NCBI GenBank assembly: GCA_948473085.1
Contig: CAOKWH010000009.1
Coordinates: 1-64,000, forward strand
Length of the DNA stretch: 64,000 bases
Reading direction: 5' to 3'
Source: an uncultured Clostridia bacterium
GTDB lineage: Bacteria > Bacillota > Clostridia > Oscillospirales > Ruminococcaceae
Of the stretch, positions 1-8,286 are shown in pieces (position 1 is the stretch's first letter; every line of letters begins with the position of its first letter). The position numbers and the translations under genes are program-made. The notes under the pieces were generated by a model, which was not told the origin of the DNA, searched no databases, and saw only the letters and a program-made list of their open reading frames with translations.

Positions 1-1151
1 ACAAAGTTAAAGGTCTTGCCATCAATAGTGATGGTGTTGCCAGGCTTAACTACATCAGCAGTCAGTGTAACATCCATACCAGCGCGGGCGCCGTCAACCT
101 TGCCAACAGCCTGTGTAACATTAATGGTGTTGTGGTGAACAGCACCGGTTGTAGTAACATCACCGGCAGTCTTTGCAGTGATACTAACGGCAGAACCGAT
201 AACATTGTTGATAGCCTCAGCCTTAGTTGCATCAAGAGTGGTGTCCAGAGTAGCTTCAGCGTCAGCACCAGTCTTCTGAGCAACATACTCAAAGTTCACC
301 TTGGTGCCATCAGCAGTCATCTTAAATACTGCGCCGCCAACATCTACTACCTTATCGGTAGCTGCCAGACCAGTACCAGCATAATTGGTATCGTTACCAG
401 CTGTACCAGCGGCAACAATAGCGTTAGCCAGGTCGGAACCGCTCAGCACATCATCCTGATTGGCAAGAGTGATGTCGATAGTAGCACCGCCAACCGAGAG
501 GGTAGCTACAGCGTTATCCTTTGCAGCAGTGATTTTAATATCAGCTACATCGATAGCAAAAGAGGGATTAACCTGTGCAACATTTTTGCCACCCAGGTGG
601 AAAGCAACATTGCCTGCAGCAGCACTACCATCGGTGGGCAGGGTCAGCTTGTTTGTCAGATCCTTGCCAGGAGCAGCAGCAACAGCGCCGGTATCACCGA
701 TGGTGAAAGCTTCCTTGTTCAGGCCCATGGTGCCATCCAGCAGCTTGGTGCCGTTGAAGTTGGCGGACTGGCTGATACGGTTGATTTCGTCCAGCAGTGC
801 GTTTACTTCATCCTGCAGAGCGTCGCGCTCAGTGCTGGTGTAGGTGCCGTTGGCAGACTTGGTTGCCAGCTCTACCATACGGTTCAGCATCGAGTGTACC
901 TCGTTCAGGTTACCTTCTGCTGTCTGAATCAGGCTGATGCCATCCTGCGCGTTGGAGGATGCGGTTTCCAGACCGGTGATCTGGGCCTTCATCTTCTCAC
1001 TGATTGCCAGGCCGGCTGCGTCATCGCCCGCACGGTTGATGCGGAAACCAGAGGACAGCTTCTCCAGGCTCTTAGATACTGCGCTGTTGTTCATACCCAA
1101 CTGACGATATGCGTTGAGTGCCATTGTGTTGGTTCTTACAACCATTCCCAT
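1..1151 (-). CDS. fliC: Flagellin, C-terminal end beyond the window
   Basis: This gene encodes the flagellar filament subunit, which is exported through the flagellar type III apparatus and polymerises outside the cell. About 383 codons are visible, read leftward from an ATG at 1151 with GGAGG eight bases upstream (1160-1164). The N-terminal region is the conserved D0/D1 coiled coil: residues near the start read MALNAYRQLG and then KSLEKLSSGFRINRAGDDAAGL, the flagellin hallmark split here at SSGFRINRA. From about residue 160 the sequence becomes low-complexity, rich in Ala, Thr, Gly and Asp, as expected for the variable surface-exposed domain. The frame is still open at base 1, so the C-terminal D0 half is outside the window. 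A sigma-28 promoter and an unusual leader lie upstream. Family assignment is firm; total length is unknown. Confidence 0.96.
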   Translation of the reverse strand, partial: MGMVVRTNTMALNAYRQLGMNNSAVSKSLEKLSSGFRINRAGDDAAGLAISEKMKAQITGLETASSNAQDGISLIQTAEGNLNEVHSMLNRMVELATKSANGTYTSTERDALQDEVNALLDEINRISQSANFNGTKLLDGTMGLNKEAFTIGDTGAVAAAPGKDLTNKLTLPTDGSAAAGNVAFHLGGKNVAQVNPSFAIDVADIKITAAKDNAVATLSVGGATIDITLANQDDVLSGSDLANAIVAAGTAGNDTNYAGTGLAATDKVVDVGGAVFKMTADGTKVNFEYVAQKTGADAEATLDTTLDATKAEAINNVIGSAVSITAKTAGDVTTTGAVHHNTINVTQAVGKVDGARAGMDVTLTADVVKPGNTITIDGKTFNF

Positions 1152-1222
1152 GATAAATACCTCCGTGTTATTCGGGTCGCCGGCGGCCATCCTAAGCCGC
1201 CTGGTAAAGGGCATCCTTGCCC
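1152..1222 (-). promoter_or_regulatory. Flagellin leader with CsrA-site-like hairpins
   Basis: Read on the minus strand, the leader contains GGCGGC-TTAGGATG-GCCGCC (1201-1182), a 6-bp stem presenting GGA in its loop, and GGGC-AAGGAT-GCCC (1222-1209), which does the same. The Shine-Dalgarno CACGGAGG (1167-1160) also contains an ANGGA core. GGA in hairpin loops plus one site over the ribosome binding site is how CsrA represses hag translation in Bacillus. The upstream hairpin can form only if transcription begins before about 1222, which is uncertain. CsrA regulation is inferred; csrA and fliW are not in the window. Confidence 0.5.
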
Positions 1223-1223
1223 C

Positions 1224-1250
1224 TTATCGGCCCATGTTGTTTTGTATTTA
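1224..1250 (-). promoter_or_regulatory. Sigma-28 (FliA/SigD) promoter of flagellin
   Basis: On the minus strand TAAA (1250-1247), a 15-base spacer and GCCGATAA (1231-1224) match the sigma-28 consensus exactly. The expected start is near 1217, giving a leader of about 65 bases. This is the late-class flagellar promoter architecture. Confidence 0.9.
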
Positions 1251-1468
1251 TTTCCCGCCGCTCCCCACATCGCGCGCCAATGCAGGAAGCAGCCGAAAAC
1301 CAAAGTAATAAAGGCGCCAAAGCCTGTGCTTATAGGCAATCCATCTGCCGGCACAGTGCCGCTCTGGCTGTTTAAACAGCTCTCTCTTGCCGTTCAATTA
1401 CCCTTTTCGGACGCCTGAAGGAAAACTAAACCCCTTTTTTAGAAAATTTCTTGCCCGGCCTTTTTTTG
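1251..1468. other. Non-coding spacer between SLC13 gene and flagellin promoter
   Basis: No convincing gene is seen. It holds one perfect 14-bp palindrome, GCTGTTTAAACAGC at 1367-1380, whose role is unknown. No clear terminator for the upstream transporter gene was found. Confidence 0.5.
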
Positions 1469-2920
1469 CTACATCACCAGCCCAGCAATGGGATAGCCCA
1501 CAAACACAGCAATGAGCACCGAAAGCGCCATGAGCATAAAGCCGTACTGCACCAGCGCACCGGCTGTGGTCCAGCCGCTGCTGCCTGCAATAGCCACGCA
1601 GGGCATGGCCGGCGGGGTGGCAAAGGCGTAGGAGGCCAACAGCCCAATAATGGAGCACACCGCCGCCGCATTGACACTGCCCCCCATCGAAAGGCAGATG
1701 GGCACCGCAATGGCCGTTACCACCGAAACGGTTACCATATTGGAGGAAAAATTGGTCTGCACCGCCGCCCATACGGCAAACAGCAGCACCACCATGGCGG
1801 GGGCCAGGCCGGCGGCCACCGGGCCGATGGCCTGGGAAAGCCAGGCAGTGAGGCCGATGGCCTTGTTGGTCATGGCGGAACCCACCGCCAGCGTGCCGGC
1901 GCACATAATCAGGCTGGCCCAAGGCACACCCTTAGTCATGGCCTCGTTAAACTGCAAAAGCGGCCTGCCCTCCACTGTAATAAGGGAGAGCAGCACGGCC
2001 CCCAGCAGCGGCGGATAGGCAGTGCCAAAGGCATTGATATAGGCATAAAACTCCGGGAACACCGGCTCCACCATGCTGGGCACCACCCACAGCGCCACCA
2101 CCAGCAGAAAGATAGCCAGCACCCATTTTTCCCGGCGGTCCATCGGCTGCAGGCCCTCCCGCAGGCCGGCTGCCCCCCTGGGGTCCAGGGTGCTCAGGTC
2201 GGGGCGCAGCACAAAGCGGAACAGCAGCAGCATGGCCGCCGCCGCCAAAACACCCACTGGAATAGCAAAAGCCATATAGGCGGCATAGTCGATGGCCAAC
2301 CCCGTGGAGGTGTGGTAGAACTCCATTGCCATCAGCGGGAACACATGGGCAATGGGGGTCATACCGGAGGAGATGCCGCAGCAGAACACCAGGCCCATCA
2401 TCAGCATCGAGGCGGACTTTTCCCCCTTCTGGACGCCCAGCACCTGGTAGATCTCCTCAATAATGGGCAGATACAGCACAAACAGCACGGTGGGAGAGAT
2501 GAACAGCCCCAGCAGCAGGATGGAGGAAAAGAACAGCAGCGTAAACTGCCATGGCCCCCGCCCCGCCCAGCGCCCGGACACAAACCACACGGCGCACCGG
2601 CGCACAAAGGCGGTTTGGGACAGGGCATAGGTACACATGAAGGTGAACATCAAAAAGGCAAAGGTGGCGTTGCCAAACGAGGAGGAGAGAATGGCCCCCA
2701 TCCCCAGTTCCGGCACTGCCGCCAGCGCCGCCATGCAAAGCAGGCTGGGCCAATCGATGGATACTGTAAGCCAGAGCAGCAGCGTGCCTGCAAAAATGCC
2801 AATTACCCGCATGGCCGACGGGGTCATCCCCGCTGGGGCCGGCAGGTAGCCGAACAGCAAAAGGAGCAGCAGCGCCGCCCCGGTAATCCATGTCCTGTTT
2901 TTATTCGTTGTCTGTGCCAA
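1469..2920 (-). CDS. SLC13/DASS family anion (dicarboxylate or sulfate) transporter
   Basis: A 483-residue inner-membrane protein with about 11-12 hydrophobic segments along its length, the size usual for divalent-anion:sodium symporters. The second half has the family-type sequence TNFSSNMVTV near residue 390, corresponding to the second SNT substrate/sodium-binding signature. The equivalent first-half site reads FISPTV, so the first SNT is not conserved. The likely substrates are dicarboxylates such as succinate or malate, but the sequence does not decide. The start is a TTG at 2920 preceded by GGGAG about seven bases upstream; the next in-frame Met is over 30 residues in. It is a single-gene unit with its own promoter, divergent from sigK. 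Confidence 0.85.
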   Translation of the reverse strand: MAQTTNKNRTWITGAALLLLLLFGYLPAPAGMTPSAMRVIGIFAGTLLLWLTVSIDWPSLLCMAALAAVPELGMGAILSSSFGNATFAFLMFTFMCTYALSQTAFVRRCAVWFVSGRWAGRGPWQFTLLFFSSILLLGLFISPTVLFVLYLPIIEEIYQVLGVQKGEKSASMLMMGLVFCCGISSGMTPIAHVFPLMAMEFYHTSTGLAIDYAAYMAFAIPVGVLAAAAMLLLFRFVLRPDLSTLDPRGAAGLREGLQPMDRREKWVLAIFLLVVALWVVPSMVEPVFPEFYAYINAFGTAYPPLLGAVLLSLITVEGRPLLQFNEAMTKGVPWASLIMCAGTLAVGSAMTNKAIGLTAWLSQAIGPVAAGLAPAMVVLLFAVWAAVQTNFSSNMVTVSVVTAIAVPICLSMGGSVNAAAVCSIIGLLASYAFATPPAMPCVAIAGSSGWTTAGALVQYGFMLMALSVLIAVFVGYPIAGLVM

Positions 2921-3000
2921 TTTCCCTCTCCCTTTTCCCTATCCTCTTCCCGCTGTTTCATCCGACAGCAGGGGTTTTTCAAAAATGCTTTGTAGCTTTT

Positions 3001-3029
3001 ATTATACTATTTCCGGCAAATTCCTGCAA
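3001..3029 (-). promoter_or_regulatory. Sigma-A promoter of the SLC13 transporter gene
   Basis: TTGCAG (3029-3024) and TATAAT (3006-3001) on the minus strand are 17 bases apart. The leader also carries an inverted repeat GCTGT-N8-ACAGC at 2952-2969 of unknown role. Confidence 0.65.
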
Positions 3030-3117
3030 GCTGTGCGCCGGCAGAAAAAATATAGCAAAGTGTCCAGGCAGTAAAAGCAGCCTTTGTTCATATAGATTAG
3101 CGGAGGTGTTTGTTACT

Positions 3118-3813
3118 ATGTATCCGTTACTTTTGCCCCTGGCGCTGGGGAACTTTATCTTTTTTGCGCTGCACATTACAGGAGGCGGCTCCTTTCCCAA
3201 ACCCCTTTCCGCCAAGGAGGAACGGGAATGCCTGATTGCCGTAAAAAATGGCGATGCCGCCGCCAAAAATAAGCTGATTGAACACAACCTGCGGCTGGTG
3301 GCCCACATTATAAAAAAATATTACTCCAACATGAAGGATCAGGACGACCTGATTTCCATTGGCACCATTGGGCTTATCAAGGCGGTATCCACCTTTGATG
3401 TGGATAAGGGCACCCGCTTTGCCACCTATGCCAGCCGCTGTATCGAAAACGAGATTTTAATGCATTTTCGCGCCAGGAAAAAGACGGTGCAGGATGTGTA
3501 CCTGTTCGACCCCATTGATACCGATAAGGACGGCAACGCCCTGACCCTGGGGGATATTATGGCGGACGAACACAATATTTTTGACGATATCGACCTTTCC
3601 ATCCGCTCGGAACAGCTGCACACCTTTATCCGGCGCAACCTTTCCTCCCGGGAACAGGAAATCCTGTTTTTGCGCTACGGCCTGGCAGGCACCCGCCCCC
3701 ACACCCAAAAGGAAACAGCCGACCGGCTGGGTATTTCCCGCAGCTATGTCAGCCGTATTGAAAAAAAGGCCATTGCCAAGCTGAAAAACGCGTTTGACCG
3801 CTCAGGCTGTTAG
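3118..3813 (+). CDS. sigK: RNA polymerase sporulation sigma factor SigK
   Basis: Encodes 231 residues, the full length of pro-sigma-K, the last mother-cell sigma factor of sporulation. The first roughly 25 residues (MYPLLLPLALGNFIFFALHI) are hydrophobic and form the membrane-associated pro-sequence removed by SpoIVFB in the family. Region 2 follows with NLRLVAHIIKKYY and DLISIGTIGLIKAV, where core binding and -10 recognition occur. Region 4 ends with QKETADRLGISRSYVSRIEKKA, split here as QKETADRLGIS and RSYVSRIEKKA, a helix-turn-helix. The ATG at 3118 has GGAGG at 3102-3106; an open frame continues upstream but has no ribosome binding site and does not fit the family. The gene is uninterrupted, with no skin-type element. 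Confidence 0.95.
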   Translation: MYPLLLPLALGNFIFFALHITGGGSFPKPLSAKEERECLIAVKNGDAAAKNKLIEHNLRLVAHIIKKYYSNMKDQDDLISIGTIGLIKAVSTFDVDKGTRFATYASRCIENEILMHFRARKKTVQDVYLFDPIDTDKDGNALTLGDIMADEHNIFDDIDLSIRSEQLHTFIRRNLSSREQEILFLRYGLAGTRPHTQKETADRLGISRSYVSRIEKKAIAKLKNAFDRSGC

Positions 3814-3817
3814 GCGG

Positions 3818-3846
3818 TTGACAGGCTGTTGGTTTAAGTGTACAAT
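3818..3846 (+). promoter_or_regulatory. Sigma-A promoter of the M20 hydrolase gene
   Basis: TTGACA (3818-3823), 17 bases, TACAAT (3841-3846). It starts five bases after the sigK stop, so the downstream gene is expressed independently in growing cells. Confidence 0.75.
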
Positions 3847-3894
3847 TTTGGAATAGCGGCTGCCCGCTAAATACTATAAAAGGACAGATTCCCT

Positions 3895-5064
3895 ATGATA
3901 AATATTAAAGAAGACGCCAAAAAGTACAAGGAGTATGTCATCTCCCTGCGGCACGAACTGCACCGCCACCCTGAGCTGTCCGACCAGGAGGTTTGGACCT
4001 GCCAGCGCATCGAAAAGGAGCTGGACGCCATGGGCCTGCCCTACGAGCGGGTAGCCGGCACCAACATTGTGGCCCTGCTGGACACCGGCCGCCCCGGCAA
4101 GAAGATTGCCCTGCGTGCTGATATTGATGCCCTGCCGGTGCAGGAGGAGGCCGATGTGGAGTTTAAATCCGAGATTGACGGCTGTATGCACGCCTGCGGC
4201 CATGACACCCATGTGGCCATGCTGCTGGGCGCCGCCCGCATCCTGTGCGACCACAAGGACGAACTGAACGGCCAGGTTTACCTCTGCTTCCAGAAGGGCG
4301 AGGAAGTGGGCATCGGCGCCCGGGACATTGTGGAGTACCTGAAGGCAAAGGGCGGCGTGGACTACGCCTTTGGCCAGCACATTACAGCCATTCTGCCCAC
4401 CGGCCTCATCAGCCTCACAGCAGGCCCCTCGATGGCCGGCGCCTGCAACTGGGAGGTTGAGGTACGCGGCAAGGGCGGCCATGGATCCATGCCGGCAGCC
4501 TCCATCGACCCCATCAAGCCCCTGGCCGAAATTCTCCTGCGGGTAACCTCGCTGCTGGTCAACCGCCTGGATACCCTGGAGCCGGTGGTTGTCAGCCCCT
4601 GCTACTTCCACGCTGGCACAGCGGACAATATCATCCCCGAAACTGCCGTTATGCGGGGTACCATCCGCTACTTTAAGGAGGAGGCCCTGGACAAGACACT
4701 GGAGCTGATTCAGGACATCAGCGAGAAGATTGCCGCCTCCTACGGCGCCACCGCCACCCTGACCTACAAGCGGGGCAACACCATCCCGGTGGTAAACCAC
4801 GCCGACTGCATTGCCAAGGCCCGGGAAGTGGTGGAGAATATCGACGGCATGACCGCCATCCAGGCCCCCAAGATGATGGGCTCGGACAACTTTGCCGATT
4901 TTGTACATGCTTTCCCCGGCTTCTACGCCTTCTTCGGCGCCGGTTTTGACGGCCCCGACGGCATGATGCCCAACCATCACCCCAAGTTCACCTTGAACGA
5001 GGAGGCCCTGCGCATGGGCACCGAGTTCTTAGCTGGCGTTGCTGTCAAGTTCCTGGGCGAATAA
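3895..5064 (+). CDS. M20 family amidohydrolase (N-acyl-amino-acid / hippurate hydrolase type)
   Basis: A 389-residue cytoplasmic metallo-amidohydrolase of the M20D group, which removes acyl groups from N-acylated amino acids. Diagnostic features in order are RHELHRHPELSDQE near residue 18, RADIDALP near 75, the metal-binding HACGHDTH near 100, the catalytic pair in QKGEEVG near 135, FGQHI near 160, and a final HHPKF. These are the two-zinc (or manganese) ligands and the general-base glutamate of the family. The central part (about 180-300) is the lid/dimerisation domain. It has its own promoter and ends in a hairpin terminator, so it is monocistronic. The exact substrate cannot be read from sequence. 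Confidence 0.93.
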   Translation: MINIKEDAKKYKEYVISLRHELHRHPELSDQEVWTCQRIEKELDAMGLPYERVAGTNIVALLDTGRPGKKIALRADIDALPVQEEADVEFKSEIDGCMHACGHDTHVAMLLGAARILCDHKDELNGQVYLCFQKGEEVGIGARDIVEYLKAKGGVDYAFGQHITAILPTGLISLTAGPSMAGACNWEVEVRGKGGHGSMPAASIDPIKPLAEILLRVTSLLVNRLDTLEPVVVSPCYFHAGTADNIIPETAVMRGTIRYFKEEALDKTLELIQDISEKIAASYGATATLTYKRGNTIPVVNHADCIAKAREVVENIDGMTAIQAPKMMGSDNFADFVHAFPGFYAFFGAGFDGPDGMMPNHHPKFTLNEEALRMGTEFLAGVAVKFLGE

Positions 5065-5081
5065 AATTTATACTTTATGTA

Positions 5082-5112
5082 AAAAACTCCCTGGATATTC
5101 CGGGGAGTTTTT
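5082..5112. terminator. Bidirectional terminator
   Basis: AAAAACTCCC and GGGAGTTTTT form a 10-bp stem around an 11-base loop, with T runs on either strand. It serves the M20 gene from the left and the lipoprotein gene from the right. Confidence 0.85.
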
Positions 5113-5158
5113 GTTTTGGCAGAGAGTACAGGCAGTTGCACCCGAAAGGAAAGCCCTG

Positions 5159-5824
5159 CTATTCTTGTTCCGGCAAAACCTCCGACACCTCAACCGTAAT
5201 ATATTGGAAGAAGGACTTGATTTCCTCTGCCGATCCACAAGTAAAACCGTCATACAGGATAAACATGCCGCTTGCAGATACCGCTTGGTTTTCACCTACG
5301 GTGAAGGTCACCGCAACGGGAGCGGCATTTTCATAGACATAGAGATAGATTACATCCTCTGTGGCACCCTCATTGACAAAGATTTTTCCGGCAGTACAGA
5401 TACTGGATGCAGCTAAACTCTCTGTACCGCCCATGGCATTGACCTGCGTCACCAGGGAGGCGAGAACCCTCTGCTTCAGGAAGCCCTGTAGTTTTTCTGA
5501 AACACCGTCCAGGTTGCCCAGCCCCACGATAGCCGAAAGGTTTTCATCCGCTACGGAAATGGCATACACCGCCTGGGGGGAAGCAAAATCGCCGCTTCCG
5601 ATAGTCTGGATCATAGAGCCGATTTCATCACTTCCGGTGTAAAATTTTACATATTCCTCGCTTTGCGCCATCTCTGACATCAGCTGGACAACTTCCAGGC
5701 CCTGTGCATACAGGGATTTTGCTCCTGCACCGCCCGCCTGATTGCAGGCAGATAAACTGAAAACCATTATCAAAGCAATAACCACTGCCAAGCCGTTTGA
5801 TATGCGCCTGATTCGTTTCTTCAT
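5159..5824 (-). CDS. Putative lipoprotein of unknown function
   Basis: A 221-residue protein with a basic N-terminus, a hydrophobic segment (about residues 10-23) and the lipobox FSLSAC, so it should be lipidated on Cys27 and held on the outer face of the membrane. The mature part begins with a Gly/Ala stretch and is otherwise a soluble domain with no motif I recognise. It is flanked by a terminator downstream and by the acetyltransferase gene upstream with a 139-base gap, suggesting its own promoter. That gap holds a hairpin and a 16-bp palindrome. No function is proposed. Confidence 0.8.
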   Translation of the reverse strand: MKKRIRRISNGLAVVIALIMVFSLSACNQAGGAGAKSLYAQGLEVVQLMSEMAQSEEYVKFYTGSDEIGSMIQTIGSGDFASPQAVYAISVADENLSAIVGLGNLDGVSEKLQGFLKQRVLASLVTQVNAMGGTESLAASSICTAGKIFVNEGATEDVIYLYVYENAAPVAVTFTVGENQAVSASGMFILYDGFTCGSAEEIKSFFQYITVEVSEVLPEQE

Positions 5825-5890
5825 GATGTTTTACACCCCTTCCAGGCTGTTATCCAGCCCTGTTGCCCTCCATCTGTTTGCTTTCAACCT

Positions 5891-5965
5891 ATTGCCAGCA
5901 ATAAAAACCTGGCAATATCCCAATAACATATAAATAAAGAAGTTTATACGAATAGTATACTATTC
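5891..5965 (-). promoter_or_regulatory. Structured leader/control region of the lipoprotein gene
   Basis: ATTGCCAG (5891-5898) and CTGGCAAT (5909-5916) form an 8-bp stem with a 10-base loop. GAATAGTATACTATTC (5950-5965) is a perfect 16-bp palindrome overlapping the stop of the acetyltransferase gene. Either could be an operator; no regulator is identifiable. Confidence 0.35.
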
Positions 5966-6497
5966 ACAGCAGTTTTTCATAAATCCTATACCACTTCAGG
6001 CCATAAATTTCTTCCAGCCCCAGGTCCAGCAGCCCCCGGTAGGAAAAACCGCACTTTTCGTACAGCCGGGCAGCCGAGTGGTTCTCCTCATAGGTATCCA
6101 GCCGCACCGCCTGCGCGCCCCGCTCTCTGCCCACCACTGCGGCATAGTCCAGCAGGGCAGTGCCCACACCGCAGCCCAGATAGTCGGGATGCACCGCCAG
6201 GATGTGGATAACCACCGCCGGGGCATCATAGGGCAGCTGCCAATTTACCTGCCGGTACTCCTCCCCCTGCTGGGAAAGATAGATTACTGTGCCCGCTATC
6301 CTTCCCTGGATGGTGGCCACATACAGTTCCCCGGCGTCCAGCCCCTCCTGGGCATGCTCTCGTAGCGGGTAGACCCCCCGGCTCCAACGGGGGCCGTTTT
6401 CCACCTCCGGCCGGGCAAGGTAGTCGTTCAGGGCATTGTAAAGCTGCTCTATCCCGTCCATATCCCGCTCTGTGGCCTTCCGAATCTGCATATCCAT
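5964..6497 (-). CDS. GNAT family N-acetyltransferase
   Basis: A 177-residue acetyl-CoA-dependent acetyltransferase. The GNAT core is visible as IRKATERDMDGIEQLY at the N-terminus, VVIHILAVHPDY in the middle (beta-4), the acetyl-CoA-binding loop LGCGVGTALLDYA, and NHSAARLYEKCGF near the end (alpha-4/beta-7). The acceptor substrate is unknown. The ATG at 6497 is chosen because GGAGG lies seven bases upstream (6505-6509); an upstream in-frame start at 6557 has no such site. Its stop overlaps the palindrome in the lipoprotein control region. Confidence 0.9.
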   Translation of the reverse strand: MDMQIRKATERDMDGIEQLYNALNDYLARPEVENGPRWSRGVYPLREHAQEGLDAGELYVATIQGRIAGTVIYLSQQGEEYRQVNWQLPYDAPAVVIHILAVHPDYLGCGVGTALLDYAAVVGRERGAQAVRLDTYEENHSAARLYEKCGFSYRGLLDLGLEEIYGLKWYRIYEKLL

Positions 6498-6569
6498 ATC
6501 CTTTCCTCCTTTGCTCTCTTTCCCCTTCATCTTACTAAAAATAGCACGGAATGGCAATACAGGACAGCA

Positions 6570-6601
6570 AAAATCCCCCTGTTATAACACAGGGGGATTT
6601 T
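6570..6601 (-). terminator. Terminator of the peptide ABC transporter operon
   Basis: AAAATCCCCCTGT and ACAGGGGGATTTT form a perfect 13-bp stem with a six-base loop, followed on the minus strand by a T run. It lies just after the substrate-binding protein gene. Confidence 0.9.
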
Positions 6602-6620
6602 GAGCTTTGGCGGAAAACAC

Positions 6621-8258
6621 CTACTTTACTGTAATGTTGCCTACAAACGGGGTGCCGGTGGTGTTGGTCCACAGCCCTTCCACATTGGACTGAACCAGCA
6701 CAACGGGAATTTGGGTGAGCAGCGGGATAATATACTGCTTCTCGCCCACCATGTAGTCCTCAATCTCATGCAGCTTGGCCATATATGCAGTGGGGTCGGT
6801 AATGCTGTAAGCCTCCTGCACCATTGCATCCAGCACTGGGTCGGCGATGGACTGGCAGCCGTCAATCTGAGAATCGGTGGTGAAAATCTGGAAATAGCAC
6901 AGCGGGTCGGTGCTGTCATTGTTTGCATAGCGGCAGGCTGTAAAGTCGCCGTTGTCCACATAGTCATAGAACACGCCCTGCTCTACCACTTTCAGCTCCA
7001 CATCCACATAGATCTGGGACCACATCTGATCCAGAATCTGGGCCAGGTCGGCATGGAACTGCCCGTTGGAATAGAGGTACTCAAATTTCAAGGGGTTTTC
7101 TTCCGAATAGCCGGCGGCCTCCATCAGTGTCCGGGCCTCCTCCAGGTTAAACTCAGAGTAGCTCTTGGCCGCCCGGTAATCGGCGCCGTTCTCCTCAAAG
7201 CCATACGGGATAAAGCCATCCAGACGGATATTGTAGCCATTGCCGCCCAGAATGCCCAGCATGGTGTCCTTATCAATGGCCAAGGCCAAAGCCTTGCGCA
7301 CATTTTCATCCTTCAGGGCAGGGATATTGTTCTTCGGGCCGCCATTGAGCAGTACAAAATAGCTGGACACATACTTATCCGGCTTGTAGAAATTATCGGC
7401 ATACTGGCTGTTGTCCGCTGTTTCGGTGGGAACGCTCAGGGCAATATCAATGGCGCCGGACTTAAAGGCGTTGAGCTGTGCAGTGGAATCGGGCATTACC
7501 ACAAAGGTGGCCTTCTCCAGGGTAATGGCGTCGGCATTCCAGTAGTTGGGGTTCTTTACCAGCACTGCCTCCTCCTCTGGGCTGATGGATTCCAGCATCA
7601 TGGCGCCGATTGCAGGATAGGTGCCATCCACCGACCATGCGCTCTGATGCTCCGGGGCAAAGTCAGGGCGTACCGGGGCGGTGATGTTGCTGGAGAACAG
7701 CCGCTCAAAGTAGGGGCAGGGGGTGCTCAGTGTCACCTGGAAGGTAGTTTCATCCAGCGCCTTGACCCCTACATTCTCCATATCCGCCACATCGGCGGCG
7801 GCATCGGCAGCCTCCTGGGCACCGGCTACAAAATTCACCAGGTTGCGCTTGGCATAGGCGTTATCCGGCCCATAGCCAATGGTGCGCTTGATACCATATA
7901 CAAAATGCTCGGCGGTGAGCGCCTCGCCGTCCGACCACTTCAGGCCGTCCTTAATTTTAAAGGTGTAGGTCAGGCCGTCCTCCGACTTTTCCACGCTCTC
8001 CCCCAGCTCATTCTGCAGGATGCCATCTGCATCACTGCGGAAGAAAGAGGCTCCGGTGTTATAATACACATTGGCCATGTGGGTGGTGCTCATCAGGGCC
8101 GGATCCAGTGTGGCAAAGCTGGAGGCAATAGCCACTGTAATCTCCTGGGCGGGGGCTTCCCCATTGTTCCCTGCGTCGCCCTGTTCCTTACTGCAGCCAG
8201 ACAATGCGCCAACTGCCATGGTAAGGGCCAGAAGCAGGGAAAGTATTTTTTTCTTCAT
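6621..8258 (-). CDS. Peptide ABC transporter substrate-binding lipoprotein (OppA/DppA type)
   Basis: A 545-residue extracytoplasmic solute-binding protein of family 5. The signal peptide ends in the lipobox ALSGC (about residue 22), so it is membrane-anchored by lipid. Family features include GLTYTFKIKDGLKWSDG and LTAEHFVYGIKR near residue 100, and NVRKALALAIDK near 315. It is the last gene of a five-gene operon; this position, after the ATPases, is common in clostridia. The substrate is inferred to be oligopeptides or dipeptides, since both the neighbours and the divergent peptidase point that way. Nickel or other ligands used by some family-5 proteins cannot be excluded. Confidence 0.93.
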   Translation of the reverse strand: MKKKILSLLLALTMAVGALSGCSKEQGDAGNNGEAPAQEITVAIASSFATLDPALMSTTHMANVYYNTGASFFRSDADGILQNELGESVEKSEDGLTYTFKIKDGLKWSDGEALTAEHFVYGIKRTIGYGPDNAYAKRNLVNFVAGAQEAADAAADVADMENVGVKALDETTFQVTLSTPCPYFERLFSSNITAPVRPDFAPEHQSAWSVDGTYPAIGAMMLESISPEEEAVLVKNPNYWNADAITLEKATFVVMPDSTAQLNAFKSGAIDIALSVPTETADNSQYADNFYKPDKYVSSYFVLLNGGPKNNIPALKDENVRKALALAIDKDTMLGILGGNGYNIRLDGFIPYGFEENGADYRAAKSYSEFNLEEARTLMEAAGYSEENPLKFEYLYSNGQFHADLAQILDQMWSQIYVDVELKVVEQGVFYDYVDNGDFTACRYANNDSTDPLCYFQIFTTDSQIDGCQSIADPVLDAMVQEAYSITDPTAYMAKLHEIEDYMVGEKQYIIPLLTQIPVVLVQSNVEGLWTNTTGTPFVGNITVK

Positions 8259-8286
8259 CTCAAACTCTCCTTACTTTAACAAAGGT

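Noticed and set aside
132..1418. A 428-codon open frame on the plus strand across the flagellin gene
   Set aside because: It is the antisense of flagellin coding sequence; the minus-strand frame has the flagellin motifs, a ribosome binding site and a sigma-28 promoter.
1451..2995. A 514-codon plus-strand frame opposite the SLC13 transporter
   Set aside because: Its composition (runs of Gln, His, Gly, Arg) is typical of antisense to a hydrophobic GC-rich gene, and it has no domain or ribosome binding site.
2890..3117. Longer start for sigK
   Set aside because: The upstream extension has no ribosome binding site, and the ATG at 3118 gives the canonical pro-sigma-K N-terminus behind GGAGG.
3060..3117. 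A possible sigma-E/sigma-K promoter (CATATAGA) upstream of sigK
   Set aside because: The -10-like element is imperfect and no matching -35 lies at the right distance.
6600..8279. A 559-codon plus-strand frame opposite the peptide-binding protein
   Set aside because: Shadow frame; the minus strand encodes a complete family-5 solute-binding lipoprotein.
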